Assembly: GCA_964548045.1 (NCBI GenBank)
Contig: CAZJQZ010000065.1
Span: 1 to 12,838 of the forward strand
DNA: 12,838 nt
From: JBGLNL01 sp964548045
Lineage (GTDB): Bacteria > Chloroflexota > Dehalococcoidia > SZUA-161 > SpSt-899
Direction of reading: 5' to 3'
A program made the position numbers and the translations under genes. Positions within the stretch are counted from its first letter, which is position 1. Every line of letters begins with the position of its first letter. Shown one piece after another: positions 1 to 6,804 of the stretch. The notes under the pieces are model-generated. The model was not told the origin of the DNA, did not search any database, and was given only the letters and a program-made list of their open reading frames with translations.

Positions 1-519
1 GCAGCCCTCATCTTCCAGAATCATAAAATCCACACCCAGTTTCTTCAGGACTAAATAAGAGGAAGCGGCAGAATCCTTGACCAGATATGAAGGCAGACAA
101 CCCAGATACAAAAGGGTATCTGATTCATGCTTTGGAAACTCCTCGGGCAGCCAGTCCAGTCTCTTTGCCGGATCCCCATTTACCGAATTCCCCTTTTCAA
201 GAATCCCTTCGATTACCTTGTTGTGCTTTTCCGTTGGCCCCAGACCGCGCCGTACAAGTTCCTTGCGTGACTCGTGTATCACCCGTGTGAACGGAATCCT
301 TTCCGGGCAAACCGCTTCGCACTTCATACATTTAGGACAATTATAGATACTCTCCACATACAGGTCATCGACCTCTCCGCCTTCAAATATGGTGACTGCC
401 GTCTTGAGCCTTCCCGGCGGCGAAAACAGAGGATTGCCCGTCACGCTATATGTGGGACACACATCTACGCACTTTCCACAATCAGTACAGGTTTTGGCTA
501 GCTCAAGTATGTCATTCAT
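1..519 (-). CDS. HdrD/GlpC-like (Fe-S)-binding oxidoreductase subunit, C-terminus cut off by the window edge
   Basis: Only the first 173 codons are present; the frame is still open at base 1. Two 4Fe-4S motifs are visible: Cys11-14-17-21 followed by Pro, and Cys61-64-67-71 followed by Pro. After a charged linker the sequence enters what looks like a first CCG domain (LLYLGCLPSYLV, then a helix and LGVDFMILEDEGC at the edge). This order, 2[4Fe-4S] then CCG domain, is that of HdrD, GlpC and LutA-like subunits that pass electrons in anaerobic respiration or heterodisulfide-type reduction. The ATG at 519 has an AGAGGAT ribosome site and lies 22 bp after the MBL gene, so it is probably co-transcribed. 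The physiological acceptor cannot be told. It could pair with the MetV-like protein upstream in the same train, but that is inference. Confidence 0.88.
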   Translation of the reverse strand, partial: MNDILELAKTCTDCGKCVDVCPTYSVTGNPLFSPPGRLKTAVTIFEGGEVDDLYVESIYNCPKCMKCEAVCPERIPFTRVIHESRKELVRRGLGPTEKHNKVIEGILEKGNSVNGDPAKRLDWLPEEFPKHESDTLLYLGCLPSYLVKDSAASSYLVLKKLGVDFMILEDEGC

Positions 520-541
520 AGATAATCCTCTGCTATTTGAG

Positions 542-1210
542 CTAAAGGCGCTCGCACCACTTGTCAACATCTTCAGGGGTGAACGGCCCGCCGTGTCCCG
601 GATAGATCACGGTGGGATTCTGTTCCAACACATGTTTGACGCTGCTCTTGATATAAGATCGATCGATTTCAAAAGGGGGCAAATTGGGATGGCGCGGGCG
701 AATTTTCCCGAAAAAACCTCCCATAATCAGATCGCTCACAAACGCTTCCCCCGAATCAAGCATAACGGAAATTGAACCACTGGTGTGGCCCGGAGTGAGA
801 AGAATCCTGCCGTTGACCCCGTATTCCTCAAGCCTCATTTCTTCACTGATGAGTATATCCGGTTCAACGGGGCTGGTTCTGCTTTTTCCCATAAACAGGG
901 GCATCAAACGGGCCATTACCCCTATTGGTTTATCCATTTTGGATATACCGGTACGAAGCGCCTCCGCATCCTCGGCATGGACAGCAACCTTTGCCCCGGT
1001 TTGCCTTTTCAATGCAGCCGCAGAACCCATATGGTCTAAGTGGCCGTGGGTAATAATGATAAACTCCAGCTTCGAATTCTGTTCCCCGCACTTTTCAAGG
1101 ATGGCTTTTTCACCGCCCGGCAATCCCGTATCTACAAGAACAGCCCCACCATTACCCTCCAGCAGATAGGTATTGGCAAAATTACGGACGGCAATTTCAG
1201 ATACCTTCAT
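542..1210 (-). CDS. MBL-fold metallo-hydrolase (glyoxalase II-like)
   Basis: A protein of 222 residues with the metallo-beta-lactamase metal motif THGHLDHMG (His55, His57, Asp59, His60). A further His follows in TPGHTSGS, then an Asp in FVSDLIMGG and the last His in YPGHGGPF. These are all the ligands of a binuclear metal site, so the enzyme should be active as a thioesterase-like or other hydrolase; the substrate is unknown. It lacks the flavodoxin and diiron features of flavo-diiron proteins. I start at the ATG at 1210, nine bases after GAGGA. A GTG two codons earlier (1216) is also possible but sits only three bases from that ribosome site. The gene follows the radical SAM gene with a 12-bp gap and precedes the HdrD-like gene, so it belongs to the same transcript. 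Confidence 0.9.
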   Translation of the reverse strand: MKVSEIAVRNFANTYLLEGNGGAVLVDTGLPGGEKAILEKCGEQNSKLEFIIITHGHLDHMGSAAALKRQTGAKVAVHAEDAEALRTGISKMDKPIGVMARLMPLFMGKSRTSPVEPDILISEEMRLEEYGVNGRILLTPGHTSGSISVMLDSGEAFVSDLIMGGFFGKIRPRHPNLPPFEIDRSYIKSSVKHVLEQNPTVIYPGHGGPFTPEDVDKWCERL

Positions 1211-1222
1211 TAACACTATTCC

Positions 1223-1993
1223 TCAAAGTTGAGGCCTTCGCCTCAGGGTTTCTTCCATATTCATGGGGGTAACCATTGGCTTCGGAACGTCGTACACCAT
1301 CACCACCCGATCCCCAAAGTTAGCAAACGCAGCTTTTATGTCAAGCATCTCATCGCGCGATAACGGTTTCACCGCACAGGGACGGAGAGGAGTGTTCAAT
1401 TGCAATTCATCCGGCTCAATTTCTTCTGCGAGCGCTGCCATTGCCGAAGCCTGTTCCCTGTTCGATTTAACAAACATCATTTGCAGGGCCAGTGTGCCTG
1501 AAAACTCCCGGCGCAATTTTTTGATGCCATCCACTATCTGCTCGAAGGAAATATCTGCCACGGGCCTGTTAACGGCACGGAATGCGGTTTCATCCGCCGC
1601 ATCAAGCTTGGCGACCACCACATCAGCACGTGCCAGGTCCTGCCGGACTTCGTCCATAAGCATCATCGAAGAATTGGTCAATACCGCTACGGGCAGATCG
1701 CGAATTGACCTGGCAATATCAATCGCCCCCCCAAGATTGGCCCCCAGTGTAGGCTCAGCCATCCCGGAGAAAGTAATATAATCGGCTTCCACCCCTTTCG
1801 CGCCCTCCAGTTCAACGGCAAGCTGCTCAAGCGAAATGAACTCCTCTCTCTTTCTCGAATGATGAACAGTCCTGCCCAGTTGGCAATAGACACAATCGAA
1901 AGAACAGGTTTTGCCTTCGGTTGAGACGACGTCGATTCCAAACGATCTGCCCAATCGCCATGAGGGAACGGGGCCGTAAATTATTGAATCCAC
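1223..1993 (-). CDS. Radical SAM protein, COG0731/TYW1-related family
   Basis: A protein of 256 residues starting with YGPVPSWRLGRSFGIDV, a signature of the COG0731 radical SAM group. The SAM-cluster motif is Cys30-SFD-Cys34-VY-Cys37, spaced CX3CX2C as in radical SAM enzymes. TFSGMAEPTLG provides the GGE-like SAM-binding stretch. The rest fits a partial TIM barrel, and I see no auxiliary Fe-S cluster motif and no NifX domain. The start is a GTG at 1993; no ATG lies near and homologs start at this point. Family members are usually annotated only as radical SAM proteins, and TYW1 proper makes the wyosine base. Its place among Fe-S and cofactor genes suggests a modification or cofactor step; the substrate is unknown. 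Confidence 0.9.
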   Translation of the reverse strand: MDSIIYGPVPSWRLGRSFGIDVVSTEGKTCSFDCVYCQLGRTVHHSRKREEFISLEQLAVELEGAKGVEADYITFSGMAEPTLGANLGGAIDIARSIRDLPVAVLTNSSMMLMDEVRQDLARADVVVAKLDAADETAFRAVNRPVADISFEQIVDGIKKLRREFSGTLALQMMFVKSNREQASAMAALAEEIEPDELQLNTPLRPCAVKPLSRDEMLDIKAAFANFGDRVVMVYDVPKPMVTPMNMEETLRRRPQL

Positions 1994-2024
1994 TTTTCAC
2001 CTTCTCCAATAAAGAAGAGAAATG

Positions 2025-2408
2025 CTAATCCCATTTCTGAACAGTGTAATCCTTGGGAAGATGTGCCGTCCCTTTCACGCAGGGAAGGCCTGTTTCATTA
2101 TGAACACGTTCGATAATTCCATCGATGTTGGGGCAAAAGCCTCCATTCTCCATACTCCAGCCGCCATCTACCTGAGTAGCGAAGGCACATGTTACAAAAT
2201 GAATCGCCTCAGCGCCTCGATTTTTGAGATCGTTGGCAAGATCAACAGCACAATCCCCCGGACAGTGACAGGTGAACACGCCTATCAGATCACAATCTTC
2301 CTCGTATATTTCAAACGCCGCTTTTCTGCTTTTTAGAGAGGCGAGACCGGCAGTCAACGGGCACTTATCCTGATTTTTCTCGCACCTGATAATGGCTACT
2401 TTTGGCAT
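2025..2408 (-). CDS. CGGC domain-containing protein
   Basis: A protein of 127 residues matching the CGGC family: KVAIIRCEKNQDKCPLT at the N-terminus, then RKAAFEIY, GVFTCHCPGDC, LKNRGAEAIHFVTCAF and a C-terminal GLPCVKGTAH. Nine cysteines are present (9, 16, 39, 47, 49, 53, 74, 92, 109). The family is thought to bind metal or an Fe-S centre through these conserved cysteines, but its function is not established. The central motif here is CHC-PGDC rather than the namesake Cys-Gly-Gly-Cys. The ATG at 2408 is preceded by a strong GAGGAGG; a TTG at 2423 falls inside that ribosome site and is rejected. It is the only gene between the J-domain gene and the radical SAM gene in the same direction. Confidence 0.85.
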   Translation of the reverse strand: MPKVAIIRCEKNQDKCPLTAGLASLKSRKAAFEIYEEDCDLIGVFTCHCPGDCAVDLANDLKNRGAEAIHFVTCAFATQVDGGWSMENGGFCPNIDGIIERVHNETGLPCVKGTAHLPKDYTVQKWD

Positions 2409-2443
2409 TCCTTTCCTCCTCAATTAAATATCTACAGCTGCTT

Positions 2444-2743
2444 CTAAAACGATTGCCAGCGGCGGCATCTTCCGCCCCCACCTCTGCCACGACCGCAGCC
2501 CCATCCGCTACGGAACATAACAACAGTCTGAGCAGAGCCGGTCAGATCATACATTTGCCGCTTTCGCCCGTCACTGAGCACCTCATATGCCTCGTTTATC
2601 TCTTTGAATTTCCTCTCCGCTTCAACCAGATTTTGCGGATTTCGGTCAGGGTGATATTGCATGGCCAGCGCTCGAAACGCCTTCTTGATTTCTTCCTGAT
2701 TAGCTCCACTACTTACATTAAGAACTTCATAGTAACTCTTCAT
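2444..2743 (-). CDS. Short J-domain (DnaJ-like) protein with a Gly/Arg/Cys-rich tail
   Basis: A protein of 99 residues. Residues 2-68 form a complete J domain: YYEVLNVSSGANQEEIKKAF, the HPD catalytic motif at 31-33, then FKEINEAYEVLSDGRKRQMYD. J domains stimulate the ATPase of Hsp70 (DnaK or HscA). The G/F-zinc-finger-CTD part of full DnaJ is absent, and so is the IscU-binding C-terminal domain of HscB. Instead there is a tail of about 25 residues, FRSGWGCGRGRGGGGRCRRW, with two cysteines. The tail resembles the Gly/Arg-rich proteins further up the same gene train. The ribosome site GAGGG overlaps the stop of the preceding methyltransferase gene, which supports co-expression. It probably recruits Hsp70 to a cluster scaffold or client of this operon (inference). 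Confidence 0.9.
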   Translation of the reverse strand: MKSYYEVLNVSSGANQEEIKKAFRALAMQYHPDRNPQNLVEAERKFKEINEAYEVLSDGRKRQMYDLTGSAQTVVMFRSGWGCGRGRGGGGRCRRWQSF

Positions 2744-2755
2744 ACTCTTGAACCC

Positions 2756-3469
2756 TCAGCAATTATTAAACTTACCCGCCAGAATCGCCACGAATCCGGC
2801 ATCGGAGAAATAACCTTCCCGGGGATACTCGAAATCTTTCACTTCCCCCGGTATTTGAAACAAAGTCGATACCACCCGCTCGATTCTAAACCCCACACTT
2901 TCAAGCATACCCGCCACATCCTGATAGCTCCGGAAAGCGGCATTTTTATATACAGGATGTCCTTCCTTCTTTTTGGATGCGTACAGCTTCCCCCACGGGC
3001 TATCCTTCAATATCAGACCCATGATAACCTTGCCATCATCCCTCAAAACCCGGTTGGCCTCACTCAGAACTTCCCGGCAAGAACTGACAAAGCAAAGGGT
3101 GGTAATCAAAGCCACGGTCCCAAAAGCACCATTGATAAAAGGAGTCTTCTCCCCCACCGCCTGAACCCGATTTATTCCTCGGGTTTTTCCAATAGCAAGC
3201 GCCTGAGCCGATGGGTCAAGCCCGCAGTCTATTCCGATAGCTTCGGCAAAACGGCCGGTTCCCACCCCTATCTCAAGCCCCGGAGACAGCAAAAGAGGTG
3301 CCAATTCTCGCAAGGCATGAGATTCTATGGAAAAAATGGGCTCGCCCTCGCCTTCGAACCACGCATCATAGTCCTGAGCGAGGAAATCAAACGGATTCAT
3401 GTTCACATGCTCGTTCGGGTGACTTTCTACAGATACCAAGACTTTTTCCTTCGTAAAACGACAGTTCAT
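2756..3469 (-). CDS. Class I SAM-dependent methyltransferase (Methyltransf_11 type)
   Basis: The core begins NPFDFLAQDYDAWFE, typical of this group. SAM motif I is LEIGVGTGRF (about residues 65-74 from the start given), the acidic motif II region is IDCGLDPSAQAL, and LSEANRVLRDDGKVIMGLI matches the post-I region. The substrate is not predictable; relatives methylate small molecules or quinone-like compounds. Two starts are possible. The ATG at 3469 overlaps the stop of the MetV-like gene in an ATGA junction and gives 237 residues. The ATG at 3400 gives the length and N-terminus usual for the family. Neither has a strong ribosome site. I give 3469 because of the coupling, with moderate confidence. 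The next gene, a J-domain protein, starts 12 bp downstream. Confidence 0.85.
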   Translation of the reverse strand: MNCRFTKEKVLVSVESHPNEHVNMNPFDFLAQDYDAWFEGEGEPIFSIESHALRELAPLLLSPGLEIGVGTGRFAEAIGIDCGLDPSAQALAIGKTRGINRVQAVGEKTPFINGAFGTVALITTLCFVSSCREVLSEANRVLRDDGKVIMGLILKDSPWGKLYASKKKEGHPVYKNAAFRSYQDVAGMLESVGFRIERVVSTLFQIPGEVKDFEYPREGYFSDAGFVAILAGKFNNC

Positions 3470-4212
3470 CTTGCCCAGTGAACTATCTCCAAAAACCTGC
3501 CCGGGGTCAATCGCGAAAAAACTCCCACCCACCATCTGGCAAAAGGACCTGAAGATTTGGCTTCCAGAGGAGGGATTCTCGTGATTTCAGGATCCTCATG
3601 CATGAGTTTTAGTTGCTGCAAAGCCTGCAGATCAGCACCCCTGCTTTCGATCTCCTTCCAAACGCAGCTTCGGCTGGGATCCACCGCGCATTGAGCACCA
3701 TCCTGCGGAGCTTTTTTGCATGGCCCATATTTGCTCTTTGAGGGACAGGCCACCACCGGGCATATGCCTGCTGTATGCGATATAACGCAGTGCCCGCAAG
3801 ACTGGCAAAGAGAATTGGCTACCCATCCATCCACCGGGCCATCCTGATGTATCAAACTAGAAGGCCCCAGAGTGTCGCAAGCAGCAACCACAGGTATTCC
3901 CGGATTACAAAGCACCGCTGTTTTCACTCCCGCAGAACAACTTATCACCACCAGCACTTCAGCCCCCGAGTTCTTTAATGCCCTTTGCTGCACCTCTTTC
4001 ATTATCGGTTCGGGGCAACAGGCAATAGCCGTTTTGGCAGCAACAACATGGTTGCCCCAATTCTCCACCATCCCTTTGATGAAATTCATCCCCCTAACAC
4101 CACCGGTATCGCACAGATTCGCGCACGCGCCACAGGAAATAATAGCTACCTTCTTCCCCTCTCCAATTGAATATCTGAGTTCTTCCGGTGATTTGTATCT
4201 GGTCTCAAGCAT
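3466..4212 (-). CDS. MetV-like Fe-S protein (methylenetetrahydrofolate reductase C-terminal domain)
   Basis: A protein of 248 residues very rich in cysteine. The N-terminal half holds SCGACANLCDTGG (Cys27, 30, 34), an AIACCPEP stretch and VVISCSAGVKT. The C-terminal half holds CQSCGHCVISHTAGICPVVACP, then YGPCKK and a final SCVWKEI, which is the signature of the MTHFR_C domain of MetV. In acetogens MetV carries Fe-S and zinc centres and pairs with MetF, sometimes with Hdr-like partners, in methylene-THF reduction. No metF lies in this window, so the protein may serve an Hdr-like complex, with an HdrD-like gene at the end of this train, or a different C1 or redox reaction. The ATG at 4212 has only a weak ribosome site. 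The gene is separated from the DsrE-like gene by 116 bp with no clear terminator and overlaps the methyltransferase by 4 bp. Confidence 0.8.
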   Translation of the reverse strand: MLETRYKSPEELRYSIGEGKKVAIISCGACANLCDTGGVRGMNFIKGMVENWGNHVVAAKTAIACCPEPIMKEVQQRALKNSGAEVLVVISCSAGVKTAVLCNPGIPVVAACDTLGPSSLIHQDGPVDGWVANSLCQSCGHCVISHTAGICPVVACPSKSKYGPCKKAPQDGAQCAVDPSRSCVWKEIESRGADLQALQQLKLMHEDPEITRIPPLEAKSSGPFARWWVGVFSRLTPGRFLEIVHWAR

Positions 4213-4328
4213 TCGCTTATGTCCTTACCGCCTAAGTGCCAGGAAGATTGATATCAAATTTCTGACACCTGAACAGTGAGATCACCAATGATGATAGCGG
4301 GAGCCGGGCAAGTCCTTTTTTAGTGAGT

Positions 4329-4775
4329 CTAAAAATAAAGTATTTTATCCGCGGCCATCAAAGCTTCCGCAGCCTGAGGAAGTTTAACAGGAACGATGAA
4401 ATCCTCGAGGTTGGATGTATCATCCACTGACGAGGCAAGTTCAGCGATGACATTAAAGGTGGCGCAAGATACGATATTGACTCCCAGTTGATCCTTTTCG
4501 AAACGGGCAAGCTGCTCCAGATTATCCGGCAAGTCCGAGGCTGAAAGGCCATCAATCTGATCAGCGATCAGATTTTTGACCGCATCAGGAATGGCAATCC
4601 CGGCCAAAGTTCCTTTTTTGGCCATGCCGACACCATTCGGCCCATAATACAGAGTCACATTCTTAACATTGGCCAGCTTCTTGGATAAGAAAGCGACCAC
4701 ATAAGAAGCGTACTGATTATAGGGATTTTCCGTCCCTGTGTTCACGATGATTAGCAAATTCTCCGGTATAGCCAT
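4329..4775 (-). CDS. DsrE-like sulfur-relay family protein
   Basis: A protein of 148 residues with the DsrE/DsrF-like fold pattern: a first strand LLIIVNTGTENPYNQYASYVVAFLSKKL, a second NVTLYYGPNGVGMAKKG, and the late LGVNIVSCATFNVIAEL containing the only Cys (Cys104). This is where DsrE and TusD-type proteins carry the persulfide cysteine. Members move sulfur in sulfite reduction, tRNA thiolation or cofactor assembly. The start has GGAGG ten bases upstream. The gene comes directly after the IscU-like scaffold (76 bp gap), so it may be the sulfur donor for it, as no cysteine desulfurase is encoded in the window. The family call is fairly sure; the role is inference. Confidence 0.78.
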   Translation of the reverse strand: MAIPENLLIIVNTGTENPYNQYASYVVAFLSKKLANVKNVTLYYGPNGVGMAKKGTLAGIAIPDAVKNLIADQIDGLSASDLPDNLEQLARFEKDQLGVNIVSCATFNVIAELASSVDDTSNLEDFIVPVKLPQAAEALMAADKILYF

Positions 4776-4851
4776 TGTGCTGTTCCCTCCTTGCGTTTTT
4801 TAGAAATTGGGCAAAACACTCGCCAAGGCTCCCGCACCAAAACGAGCTAGC

Positions 4852-5313
4852 TCAGCTTTTACGATACGCCTTCTTCCAGGGTTCCCTCTGAACCGTCATG
4901 TAATCTCTTATTGCTGCCTTCAAGGTATCTGCAGCCAGCTTGGCGCAGTGTTCACTTTCCGGAGGAAGTCCGTCGAGAGCCTTTAGCACGTCCTGCTGAC
5001 TGGTTTTTCTTGCCTCCGTAATCGACTTTCCTTTCGCCAATTCAGCAACCATACCACCGGAGGCAATGCTGGTAGAGCAGCCATCCGTCCAGAACCTGGC
5101 CTCAGCAATTTTCCCGTTTCTCACGCGCAACCAGATTTCCATAAAATCGCCACACGAACCTAATACTCCAGCATGCCCGTCAGCATCAGGGATTTCCCCG
5201 ATATTCCGAGGATGCATGGCATAATCAATGACTGTCTCAGAATATATTTTCCTGGCTTCATCCAGAACAGCTTCCTGAAGCTCAGCCTGAAGCAGGTCAA
5301 TTTCTTCCGACAT
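4852..5313 (-). CDS. IscU/NifU N-terminal-like Fe-S cluster scaffold
   Basis: A protein of 153 residues with the IscU-like fold: VIDYAMHPRNIGEIPDADG (the usual Y-x-x-P-x-N-x-G entry), GSCGDFMEIWLRV with Cys54 and Asp56, FWTDGCSTSIASGGMVAEL with Cys79, and SEHCAKLAADTLKAAI with Cys123. The three cluster cysteines and the exchange-promoting Asp are all kept, with spacings 25 and 44, close to those of IscU. An LPPVK-type Hsp70 site is not seen; LPPES stands just before Cys123 instead. About 20 helical residues precede the domain. I choose the ATG at 5313, five bases after GGTGAG, over a TTG at 5325. The gene lies 14 bp after the short NifX-like gene. It probably assembles or holds an Fe-S or mixed-metal cluster for the NifX and MinD proteins of the operon. 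Confidence 0.88.
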   Translation of the reverse strand: MSEEIDLLQAELQEAVLDEARKIYSETVIDYAMHPRNIGEIPDADGHAGVLGSCGDFMEIWLRVRNGKIAEARFWTDGCSTSIASGGMVAELAKGKSITEARKTSQQDVLKALDGLPPESEHCAKLAADTLKAAIRDYMTVQREPWKKAYRKS

Positions 5314-5327
5314 TTTTCTCACCAAAC

Positions 5328-5666
5328 CTAGTGATCACAAGCATTATCGCCGGTTAACAGAGCGCCGTTCAGGTAATCCAAAACAACCTTTTCGGGATGT
5401 TCAGATGGAGCCCCAAGGATAACCTCAATCCGATTTTGCTTGAAGAGATCAACGGCCATGGGGCCCATACCACCCGCAATAACGAAAGTAGCACCCTGCT
5501 CCGCCATCCACACGGGCAAAACGCCGGGCTGATGTCCCGGCGAGGGAAGGGTCTCCACCCTTAGAATCTCCTTTTTTGCCTCATCCGCATCAACGAAGGC
5601 AAATTCCTGGCAATGGCCAAAATGGGGATCGAGCCTCCCTCCGCTTACCGGTATTCCGTATCTCAT
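5328..5666 (-). CDS. NifX/NifB-domain protein, dinitrogenase Fe-Mo cofactor biosynthesis family (ORP-like)
   Basis: A protein of 112 residues forming a single NifX-type domain: an opening RYGIPVSGGRLDPHFGHCQEFAFVD, then WMAEQGATFVIAGGMGPMAVDLFKQN and IEVILGA. This RNase H-like fold binds metal-sulfur cofactors in NifX, NafY and VnfX, and a Mo-Cu sulfide cluster in the orange protein (ORP) of Desulfovibrio. The HFGHC motif (His15, His18, Cys19) and the terminal ACDH may add metal ligands. The start has an ideal AGGAGG five bases upstream. The gene sits between the FmdB-type zinc ribbon and the IscU-like scaffold. It is a different protein from the longer NifX-like one at 8320-8856, so the operon carries two possible cofactor carriers. 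Which metal is bound cannot be read from sequence. Confidence 0.88.
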   Translation of the reverse strand: MRYGIPVSGGRLDPHFGHCQEFAFVDADEAKKEILRVETLPSPGHQPGVLPVWMAEQGATFVIAGGMGPMAVDLFKQNRIEVILGAPSEHPEKVVLDYLNGALLTGDNACDH

Positions 5667-5734
5667 CGATTCCTCCTGTTGTTCATCTTTTTTGAACGAG
5701 GCTTTAAGGCAAAACTTGCCTCAAGCTAGATCGC

Positions 5735-5929
5735 TCAGCCACCACCGGAGGGAGCAGGAATACACACCCCACCGGAACCACCACCACTACTAGCGAAGAG
5801 CGACATAGCGCGCTTCACATTTTGAATTCCGCATTTCGGGCATTTTATGTCCTCATCGGAATCGCTAAACCCGCGCCTCAACTCGAACTTATCGCCACAC
5901 TCCTGACACTCATATTCGTACATTGGCAT
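5735..5929 (-). CDS. FmdB-family zinc ribbon protein
   Basis: A 64-residue protein opening MPMYEYECQECG, the standard FmdB/CxxC_CxxC_SSSS start. Cys8 and Cys11 pair with Cys30 and Cys33 (KCPKCG) to form one zinc ribbon. A serine/glycine tail with a fifth Cys (VCIPAPSGGG) follows. The family was named as a putative regulator of formamidase genes, but the real role is unknown; binding of metal, nucleic acid or a protein partner is possible. The ribosome site GAGGTGA overlaps the end of the preceding MinD-type gene, which ends 11 bp upstream. Small ribbons of this kind are common near Fe-S genes in anaerobes. Confidence 0.85.
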   Translation of the reverse strand: MPMYEYECQECGDKFELRRGFSDSDEDIKCPKCGIQNVKRAMSLFASSGGGSGGVCIPAPSGGG

Positions 5930-5940
5930 ATTTTATCACC

Positions 5941-6804
5941 TCATCCTGCCACTATTTTCTGATGAACCGACTGCCACATAGCATCAATCTGCTGAGCTGT
6001 CTGCCCATCTGAATATTCTATCACAGACTTGCCATGAATTAGAGCCTCAGTGACGATTTTATCAAATGGGATTCTTGATATAACTTCAATCCCCAACTCA
6101 CCGCACATTGACTCGATCTGCCGGGTATTTTCTTCGTTGATATCGTATTTGTTGACGCAGACCAGCGCCGGAATCTGGAAATGCGCACAAACCCCCGCAA
6201 CCCGTTCCAGATCGTGCATCCCTGAAAGCGTGGGTTCGGTAATTATCAGCACCAAATCAGCGCCAGTAATCGAAGAGATAACCGGGCAACCGATGCCCGG
6301 AGGACCATCCGTTATGGCCAGTTCAAGTCCCTGTTCCTCAGCGAGTTGTTTAGCCTGAGTACGCACTATTTCCACCAGCTTACCGGAATTATCTTCCGCA
6401 ATTCCCAGACGCGCATGTACCATCGGACCGTGGCTGGTATCGGAAACAAACCATTGCCCGGAAAGATTTTCCTCCATGCTAATCGCTTCCTCGGGACAGA
6501 TTTGCGCGCAGAAACCGCAGCCCTCGCAAAACGCATCACTAACAGTGAAATTATGTATCGCATCGAAGCGGCACATATCCTGACACAGACCGCACTGGGT
6601 ACATTTCTGCTCGTCGATATGAGCGGTTTGTCCGCTTCTGAACTCGCTTTCCTCCCGAAGCTTGGGGTGAAGCAGAAGATGAAGATCGGCAGCATCAACA
6701 TCGCAATCGCAAAGCACTTTGCTTTCAGCCAGGGCCGCAAACGCCCCCACGATGGTGGTTTTGCCGGTTCCGCCCTTGCCGCTTAATACAACCAATTCCT
6801 TCAT
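5941..6804 (-). CDS. MinD-type P-loop ATPase with inserted 2[4Fe-4S] ferredoxin domain (copy B)
   Basis: A protein of 287 residues. The deviant Walker A is LSGKGGTGKTT (residues 7-17), followed by CDCDVDAADLH (switch region). A bacterial ferredoxin insert spans about 60-115 with Cys68-71-74-78 and Cys93-96-99-103. The rest of the MinD/Mrp fold follows, with ITDGPPGIGCPVISSI (Walker B/switch II) and VCVNKYDIN (base recognition). Proteins of this type are encoded beside ORP in Desulfovibrio and are thought to couple ATP hydrolysis to cluster or electron transfer; the reaction is not established. The ATG at 6804 overlaps the stop of the 84-aa gene in an ATGA junction, so translation is probably coupled. 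A longer start at 6822 is possible but adds residues before the usual beginning of the P-loop strand. Confidence 0.93.
   Translation of the reverse strand: MKELVVLSGKGGTGKTTIVGAFAALAESKVLCDCDVDAADLHLLLHPKLREESEFRSGQTAHIDEQKCTQCGLCQDMCRFDAIHNFTVSDAFCEGCGFCAQICPEEAISMEENLSGQWFVSDTSHGPMVHARLGIAEDNSGKLVEIVRTQAKQLAEEQGLELAITDGPPGIGCPVISSITGADLVLIITEPTLSGMHDLERVAGVCAHFQIPALVCVNKYDINEENTRQIESMCGELGIEVISRIPFDKIVTEALIHGKSVIEYSDGQTAQQIDAMWQSVHQKIVAG

Noticed and set aside
389..1169. Plus-strand open frames opposite the Fe-S and MBL genes
   Set aside because: They are shadows of well-supported minus-strand genes; no ribosome sites or family motifs.
1223..1993. Radical SAM gene as NifB, because NifX-like genes lie in the same train
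   Set aside because: The YGPVPSWRLGRSFGIDV opening and CX3CX2C context match COG0731-type proteins, and NifB-specific features and a fused NifX domain are absent.
2402..3481. A 359-codon plus-strand frame opposite the J-domain and methyltransferase genes
   Set aside because: It is long, but the minus strand encodes a complete J domain and SAM motifs over the same bases, and the plus frame has no recognisable domain.
4213..4328. Separate promoter or terminator in the 116-bp gap between the DsrE-like and MetV-like genes
   Set aside because: There is a TTGATATCAA palindrome but no convincing -35/-10 pair and no hairpin with T-run; left undecided.
4844..4853. GAGCTAGCTC palindrome at the end of the IscU-like gene as operator or terminator
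   Set aside because: Ten bases of perfect symmetry without loop or T-run is too little to support a function.
5707..5721. Hairpin AGGCAA/TTGCCT between the FmdB-type and NifX-like genes as a terminator
   Set aside because: The stem is only 6 bp and no T-run follows on the minus strand; the following gene has a strong ribosome site and seems co-transcribed.
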